Shown here one piece after another: positions 59,166 to 64,000 of a DNA stretch of 64,000 nt (its first letter is position 1; the number at the start of each line of letters is the position of its first letter). The DNA is from Cupriavidus taiwanensis (GTDB lineage: Bacteria > Pseudomonadota > Gammaproteobacteria > Burkholderiales > Burkholderiaceae): contig NZ_LT984804.1 in the NCBI RefSeq assembly GCF_900250115.1, positions 620,001 through 684,000 on the forward strand, in the 5' to 3' direction. The translations under genes and the position numbers were made by a program. A model generated the notes under the pieces. The model saw only the letters and a program-made list of their open reading frames with translations, had not been told where the DNA came from and made no database searches.

Positions 59166-60719
59166 ATGGCTTATCTGTCCACGGGTTCGGAATGGACCTT
59201 CGAGCTGATCAACCGGTATGACCGCGAGATTTCCCGCATCGCCGGCGAATTCGGCCTGGATACCTATCCCAACCAGATCGAGATCATCACCGCGGAGCAG
59301 ATGCTCGACGCCTATGCGTCGGCGGGGCTGCCGGTGGGCTACAGCCACTGGTCCTACGGCAAGCACTTCCTGGCGTCGGAGCGCAGCTACCAGCGCGGGC
59401 ACATGGGGCTGGCCTACGAGATCGTCATCAATTCCAATCCCTGTATCGCCTATCTGATGGAGGAGAACACCATGCCGATGCAGGCGCTGACGATCGCGCA
59501 TGCCTGCTACGGCCACAACTCCTTCTTCAAGGGCAACTACCTGTTCCGCACCTGGACCAACGCGGACGCCATCGTCGACTACCTGCTGTTCGCCAAGAAC
59601 TATGTGGCCGAGTGCGAGCAGCGCTACGGCGAGCAGGAGGTGGAGCTGCTGCTGGACTCCTGCCACGCGCTGCAGAACTACGGCGTGGACCGCTACAAGC
59701 GGCCCAAGAAGCTGTCGATCACCGAGGAGAAGGCGCGCCAGGCCGACCGCGAGAACTATCTGCAGATGCAGGTCAACGACCTGTGGCGCACGCTGCCCAA
59801 GCACCGGCCGCACGCGCTGGCGTCCGAAGACGACACGCCCGAGCCGGATGTGCCGTTCCCGCCCGAGCCGCAGGAGAACCTGCTGTACTTCATCGAGAAG
59901 AACGCGCCCAAGCTGGCCCCATGGCAGCGCGAGATCGTGCGCATCGTGCGCAAGATCGCGCAGTACTTCTACCCGCAGCGCCAGACCAAGGTGATGAATG
60001 AAGGCTGGGCCACGTTCTGGCACTACACCATCATCAACCAGCTGTACGAGGAAAAGCTGGTCAACGACGCCTTCATGATGGAACTGCTGCAGGCGCACAC
60101 CAACGTCATCTACCAGCCGCCGTACCACAGCCCCTACTACAGCGGCATGAACCCCTACACGGTGGGCTTCCTGATGTTCCAGGACCTGCGCCGCATGTGC
60201 GAGAGCCCGACCGACGAAGACTACCGCTGGGCGCCCGAGATCGCCGGCACCGACTGGCGCAAGACCCTGGACTTCGCCATGCGCAACTTCAAGGACGAGA
60301 GCTTCCTGCTGCAGTTCCTGTCGCCGCGCGTGATCCGCGAGCTCAAGCTGTTCTCGGTGCTGGACGATGACCGCGAGGGCAAGCTGCGCGTCACCGCGAT
60401 CCATGACGACGAGGGCTACCGCGCCATCCGCCAGCTGATGGCGGCGCAGTACGACCTGTCCAGCATGGAGCCCAATATCCAGGTCACCAACGTCGATGTC
60501 GGCGGCGACCGCTCGCTGACGCTGCGCCACCTGCAGAACGACCGGCGTCCGCTGGCGCACAACTTCGATGAAGTGGTGCGGCACGTGACCCGGCTGTGGG
60601 GCTTTACCGTGCGGCTGGAAGTGGCCTATGAAGACGGCCGCACCGAGCTCAAGTACGAATGCAAGCCTGAGCGCCGCCACCGCCGCCCGCACGGCAGCGG
60701 ACTGAGCCTGGCCGCCTGA
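59166..60719 (+). CDS. spoVR: SpoVR-family protein
   Basis: A 517-residue SpoVR/YcgB homologue with GYSHWSYGKHFLASERSYQR near residue 57, LTIAHACYGHNSFFKGNYLF near residue 110 and VMNEGWATFWHYTIINQLYE near residue 277. These conserved His/Glu positions suggest a metal site. The start is ATG at 59166; a GTG at 59160 would add two residues. It follows yeaH by 127 bp, and part of the 59040-59160 gap is GC-rich dyad sequence that may modulate read-through. In other bacteria SpoVR works with PrkA and YeaH; the molecular role is unknown. Confidence 0.93.
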   Translation: MAYLSTGSEWTFELINRYDREISRIAGEFGLDTYPNQIEIITAEQMLDAYASAGLPVGYSHWSYGKHFLASERSYQRGHMGLAYEIVINSNPCIAYLMEENTMPMQALTIAHACYGHNSFFKGNYLFRTWTNADAIVDYLLFAKNYVAECEQRYGEQEVELLLDSCHALQNYGVDRYKRPKKLSITEEKARQADRENYLQMQVNDLWRTLPKHRPHALASEDDTPEPDVPFPPEPQENLLYFIEKNAPKLAPWQREIVRIVRKIAQYFYPQRQTKVMNEGWATFWHYTIINQLYEEKLVNDAFMMELLQAHTNVIYQPPYHSPYYSGMNPYTVGFLMFQDLRRMCESPTDEDYRWAPEIAGTDWRKTLDFAMRNFKDESFLLQFLSPRVIRELKLFSVLDDDREGKLRVTAIHDDEGYRAIRQLMAAQYDLSSMEPNIQVTNVDVGGDRSLTLRHLQNDRRPLAHNFDEVVRHVTRLWGFTVRLEVAYEDGRTELKYECKPERRHRRPHGSGLSLAA

Positions 60720-60749
60720 CCGGCAGCCGGCGCCCCTGGCCCCGCCGCG

Positions 60750-61748
60750 TCAGGCGGCGGGCGCCGGCTCGCACCAGTCGCGCACCAGTTCCACCGCCTT
60801 GCGGCCGTCGCTGGCACAGGCCGCTTCGCCCAGCACGCGGCTCCACCAGCGTTCCGACCCGTCCGCCACGCGCCACGCATGCAGCCGGCGCGTATAGAGC
60901 TGCAGGTCATATTCCTCGGTAATGCCGATCGCGCCATGCACGGCATGGGCGATCGCGGCCACCGGCGTGACCGCGTCGCTGGCGCGCAGCTTGCCGATCG
61001 CCGCGCGCAGCGGCTCGGGCGTGGCGCCGTCGCTGTCGCAGGCCAGCTGCGCCGCCACCCGCGCCGCAGCGACATGCTCGGCCATCTCGCTGACCTGGTG
61101 CTGGATCGCCTGGAACTTGCCGATGGCGCGGCCGAACTGCTGGCGGTCGTTGGCGTATTGCAGCGTAACGTCAAGCACATGCGACAGGGCCCCGGCCAGT
61201 TGTGCCGCATGCAGGCACGCGCCCAGCGAGCGCACGGTGCCGGCCGGCAGCTGGAATGCCGCGGGCGCGGCGGCGTCGGGGCGCGGCACGCGCAGGGTCA
61301 GGTCGCCGTGCGCGCCGGTGGCCTCGGCGTGCGCCGCCGGGGCGGGCAGCAGCAGGCAGCGCTCGCCGTCCTGCAGCAGGAACCACTGCGCATGGCGCGC
61401 GTCCGCCACCAGCGTGGCGGCGGCGCCGTCGTCGAAGCTGGCCAGCGCGATCGGGCCGTCGGGCAGCGCGACGCCGCTGGCATGCAGCAGCGCGCGCGCG
61501 AACATGGTCTGCGCCAGCGGCAGCGGCAGGGCATGGCGGCCGGTGACGAACAGCACCGGCGCCAGCTCGCGCAGCGGCAGCGCGGCGCCGTTCGCGGCTT
61601 CCGGCAGCAGGCAGTCGGCGAAGCCGCTATCGCGCAGTGCTTGCCAAAGCGGCTGCGGGTCGGCCTGCCGTTCCAGCGAGCGCACCGTGGCGGGCGTGCA
61701 GCAGTCGCGCAGCAGCGCGTCGAGGGCATCGGAGTAGGCGTTATGCAT
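60750..61748 (-). CDS. Acyl-CoA dehydrogenase, small-type subunit of pair D
   Basis: A 332-residue acyl-CoA dehydrogenase-like subunit, short for the family. The C-terminal motifs are RQQFGRAIGKFQAIQHQVSE near residue 210 and AVHGAIGITEEYDLQLYTRR near residue 267. The SEPxAGSD motif is absent and the middle domain is shortened. It pairs with the large-type gene at 61794. The ATG at 61748 was preferred over a TTG two codons upstream. It ends close to the convergent spoVR gene (30 bp), without a clear terminator. Confidence 0.85.
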   Translation of the reverse strand: MHNAYSDALDALLRDCCTPATVRSLERQADPQPLWQALRDSGFADCLLPEAANGAALPLRELAPVLFVTGRHALPLPLAQTMFARALLHASGVALPDGPIALASFDDGAAATLVADARHAQWFLLQDGERCLLLPAPAAHAEATGAHGDLTLRVPRPDAAAPAAFQLPAGTVRSLGACLHAAQLAGALSHVLDVTLQYANDRQQFGRAIGKFQAIQHQVSEMAEHVAAARVAAQLACDSDGATPEPLRAAIGKLRASDAVTPVAAIAHAVHGAIGITEEYDLQLYTRRLHAWRVADGSERWWSRVLGEAACASDGRKAVELVRDWCEPAPAA

Positions 61749-61793
61749 GGGCAATCTCGTTCAGGATGACGGTCGGCGGGGACGCGGCAACGC

Positions 61794-62954
61794 TCAGCGC
61801 AGGCCGAGCCCGCGCGCGATCATGCCGCGCAGGATTTCGCGGGTGCCGCCGCGCAATGAATACGACGGCGCGATCTGCGTGACATAGGCCAGGGTGCGGT
61901 ACAGCGCTCCGTCGGCCGCGAGTGCCGGTTCGTCGCCGAGCGCGGCTTCCACCAGTGCTGGCACCGACTGCTCGAAGGTGGTGCCCAGGTCCTTGACCAG
62001 CGCCGCCTCCACCACCGGGCTTTCACCGCCGGCCAGCCGCGCCGTGACCGCCAGCGACATCGCGCGCAGCACCGCCAGGTGGCCGGCGAGGCGGCCCGCG
62101 GTGACGGTGTCGCGCCGCGCCGGCGGCAGCCGGCGCAGCGCGTCGAGCCAGGTGTCGAGCAGCACCACGCTGGAATACAGCCGCTCCGGGCCGCTGCGCT
62201 CGAACGCCAGCTCGGCGTTGACCTGCTCCCAGCCGCTGCCTACGTTGCCGACCAGCGCATCCGGTTCCAGCGCCACGTCGTCGAAGGTCACTTCCGAGAA
62301 GTGCGCATCGCCGGTCAGATCGTGGATCGGCCGCACCGTGACGCCGGGCGCATGCAGGTCGACGATGAACTGCGACAGCCCGGCCTGCCGGTCCTGCGGC
62401 GTGCCCGAGGTGCGCACCAGCGCGATCATGAAGTGGCAGCGGTCGGCGTTGGTAGTCCAGATCTTGCGCCCGTTCAGGCGCCAGCCGCCGTCCGGCTGGC
62501 GCACCGCGCGCGTGGCCACGCTGGCCAGGTCCGAGCCGGAATTGGGCTCGCTCATGCCGATGCAGAAGAAGGCCTCGCCGCGGCTGATGGCGGGCAGGTA
62601 GCGCGCTTTCTGCGCGTCGTTGCCGTAGCGCAGGATCAGCGGGCCGCTCTGGCGGTCGGCGATCCAGTGCGCCGACACCGGCGCGCCGCACGCCAGCAGC
62701 TCTTCCACCAGCACGAAGCGCGAGAACGGGTCCAGTCCCGCGCCGCCGTACTGCGCCGGCAGCGTGATGCCGACCCAGCCGCGCGCGGCGAGCGCCCGGC
62801 TGAAGCCGGCATCGAAGCCCATCCACGAGCGCGCCCGTGTTTCCGGCGGCAGCGCCGGCAGGTGTTGGTCCAGGAACGCCCGCACTTCGGCGCGGAAGGC
62901 GACGGCGTGTGGCGGCAGTGTGGTGAGGGTGAAGGTGGAAAGCAATGCGGTCAC
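61794..62954 (-). CDS. Acyl-CoA dehydrogenase, large-type subunit of pair D
   Basis: A 386-residue acyl-CoA dehydrogenase with FCIGMSEPNSGSDLASVATR near residue 129 and KIWTTNADRCHFMIALVR near residue 162. The C-terminal end YSLRGGTREILRGMIARGLG is the usual GTxEI motif; the QxHGG helix is replaced by TFEQSVPALVEAAL. Its complement lies in the next gene, 45 bp away. It belongs to a minus-strand operon with a MaoC hydratase and a CoA-transferase at the window edge, so the pathway appears to run CoA transfer, dehydrogenation, hydration. Confidence 0.87.
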   Translation of the reverse strand: MTALLSTFTLTTLPPHAVAFRAEVRAFLDQHLPALPPETRARSWMGFDAGFSRALAARGWVGITLPAQYGGAGLDPFSRFVLVEELLACGAPVSAHWIADRQSGPLILRYGNDAQKARYLPAISRGEAFFCIGMSEPNSGSDLASVATRAVRQPDGGWRLNGRKIWTTNADRCHFMIALVRTSGTPQDRQAGLSQFIVDLHAPGVTVRPIHDLTGDAHFSEVTFDDVALEPDALVGNVGSGWEQVNAELAFERSGPERLYSSVVLLDTWLDALRRLPPARRDTVTAGRLAGHLAVLRAMSLAVTARLAGGESPVVEAALVKDLGTTFEQSVPALVEAALGDEPALAADGALYRTLAYVTQIAPSYSLRGGTREILRGMIARGLGLR

Positions 62955-63008
62955 GTTTGAGTCCTGTCGCTTGATATTGCAGAGGCGTGCTTTAGATTCC
63001 GCGCAGCG

Positions 63009-63470
63009 TCACCGTCCTGCCAGCAGCCGGCGCGCGGTGTAGGTCATGACCTGCTCCCCCCGCTGGTTGAACACCTCGATGCGTGAATCCACCACGGCGC
63101 GGCCGCTGCGCGAGGTCGGGCGGATGCCGGCCACGGTCACGGTGGCATGGATGGTGTCGCCGACCAGCACCGGGCCGTGGATCTGCTGCGTCAGTTCCAG
63201 CATCGCCAGGCCGGTGCCCTGGATCATGGTCTGCAGGATGAAGCCCTCGATCAGGGTATAGGTCAGCGCCGCCGGCACCGGCCGGCCCTGGATCGCGCCG
63301 CCGTCATAGCCGGCTTCGATAAAGATGGCCTCGACCATGCCGGTGACCGAGATGAAGTTGACCAGGTCGGTCTCGGTGACGGTGCGGGCGAAGGTGCGGA
63401 AGGCCTGGCCCTCGTGCAGGTCTTGCCAGTAGAAGCCCTGGCCCAGGCGGGGCAGTTCTGCGTGCGTCAT
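63009..63470 (-). CDS. MaoC-family dehydratase
   Basis: A 153-residue single hotdog-domain MaoC-like hydratase. The N-terminus YWQDLHEGQAFRTFARTVTE and the VNFISVTGMVEAIF segment correspond to the MaoC catalytic region, but the usual Asp-x4-His dyad is altered (the position after the helix reads FIEAGYDGG), so activity may be modified. Its start overlaps the CoA-transferase stop by 4 bp (ATGA), and the dehydrogenase pair follows 54 bp downstream. The likely task is to hydrate an enoyl-CoA produced by that pair. Confidence 0.8.
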   Translation of the reverse strand: MTHAELPRLGQGFYWQDLHEGQAFRTFARTVTETDLVNFISVTGMVEAIFIEAGYDGGAIQGRPVPAALTYTLIEGFILQTMIQGTGLAMLELTQQIHGPVLVGDTIHATVTVAGIRPTSRSGRAVVDSRIEVFNQRGEQVMTYTARRLLAGR

Positions 63471-64000
63471 GGTGTCTCCGTGGCGGGGGCGCAGCGCGCG
63501 GCGCCGCTCTGTTGCAGTTGTGCGATCTGTTCGGGGCCGAGGCCGGCCTCGGCCAGCACCTCGCCGGTGTGCTCGCCCAGCCGCGGCGGAAGCGCCAGCG
63601 GCGCGCGCTGGCCGTCGAAGCGCACCGGCGCGCCCGGAAAGCGCAGCCTGCCCATGGCCGGGTCGTCGGCGGTTTCAAAGAAGCCGGTGGCGGCCAGGTG
63701 CGGATCGTGCGGCAGGTCGTCCAGCGCGTTGATGCGTGCCACCGGGATCTGCAGCCGTTCGCACAGTGCCACCCAGTGCGCGGTGCTGTGCGCCTGCACG
63801 ATCTCCCCGGTCAGTTCGTAGAGGGTCTCGATATGCTCGGTGCGGGCCGCGATATCGGCAAAGCGCGGGTCGGCAGCCAGTTCCGGGCGCCCGGCGGCGT
63901 GGAAGAAGTCGCGCCAGTGCGCATCGGTGTACGGCATCATGCAGACATGGCCGTCGGCGCTGCGGTACGGACGGCGCAACGGCGCCAGCACGCGCGGATA
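63467..64000 (-). CDS. CaiB/BaiF family CoA-transferase, C-terminal part
   Basis: The 3' end of a class III CoA-transferase that continues beyond the right edge; about 178 codons are visible. RRPYRSADGHVCMMPYTDAH and the C-terminal RLGEHTGEVLAEAGLGPEQI are typical of the C-terminal lid of this family. The catalytic Asp lies in the missing part. It is translationally coupled to the MaoC gene and is upstream of the dehydrogenase pair, so it is probably the entry enzyme of this acyl-CoA pathway. The promoter is not in the window. Confidence 0.85.
   Translation of the reverse strand, partial: YPRVLAPLRRPYRSADGHVCMMPYTDAHWRDFFHAAGRPELAADPRFADIAARTEHIETLYELTGEIVQAHSTAHWVALCERLQIPVARINALDDLPHDPHLAATGFFETADDPAMGRLRFPGAPVRFDGQRAPLALPPRLGEHTGEVLAEAGLGPEQIAQLQQSGAARCAPATETP

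Overview
The window is about 64 kb of GC-rich DNA from a betaproteobacterium, most probably Burkholderiales and most like Cupriavidus. This rests on the codon bias, three tripartite-tricarboxylate 'Bug' receptors, CaiB/acyl-CoA dehydrogenase operons and a prkA-yeaH-spoVR operon. I saw no rRNA or tRNA gene, CRISPR array, prophage or replication origin.

Positions 1-30210 look like a steroid (androstane/bile-acid type) catabolic island. The genes match the C/D-ring module known from Mycobacterium and Rhodococcus: IpdA/IpdB, an IpdC-type flavoprotein, EchA20, IpdF, FadA6, a FadA5-like thiolase and two paired acyl-CoA dehydrogenases. Around them lie a 3beta/17beta-hydroxysteroid dehydrogenase homologue, a KshA-type Rieske oxygenase, a type I extradiol dioxygenase (TesB/HsaC-like), an old-yellow-enzyme reductase, further SDRs, an EthD-domain protein and a LuxR-type regulator of the size and type of TeiR. 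A YCF48-repeat protein, an MMPL/RND exporter and a DUF1329 protein are probably envelope proteins for handling the hydrophobic substrate. Several expected steps (KstD, KshB, TesD-G) are not here; the leftmost operon continues off the edge.

The main new observation is a shared promoter architecture. The partly palindromic motif TAGTCC-N4-GGACGATG precedes four transcription units, and a half-conserved copy precedes a fifth. A -10-like hexamer starts at the same distance (21 nt) each time, which centres the motif near -42. That is where a LuxR-family class II activator binds, and a LuxR-type gene sits inside the island.

Between the KshA-like gene and the DUF1329 gene lie an IS481-type remnant in a palindromic repeat and a run of predicted hairpins before a 62-aa ORF. 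Palindromic repeats with the core CCCTCTCCCGC/GCGGGAGAGGG fill most larger intergenic gaps from 10.7 to 37.0 kb.

Positions 30359-64000 hold further acyl-CoA modules: a PimC/PimD-like dehydrogenase pair with a divergent acyl-CoA ligase and Bug receptor; an operon (37028-42599) that looks like C5-dicarboxylate (itaconate/mesaconate-type) breakdown; an SDR-CaiB pair next to a LysR regulator; a Bug-ligase-Bug-enoyl-CoA hydratase-dehydrogenase operon; and a partial dehydrogenase pair-MaoC-CaiB operon at the right edge. Between them are small membrane proteins (MgtC-like, DUF2628, a 24-aa peptide), an AraC regulator, a DUF6494 protein and the prkA-yeaH-spoVR stress operon.
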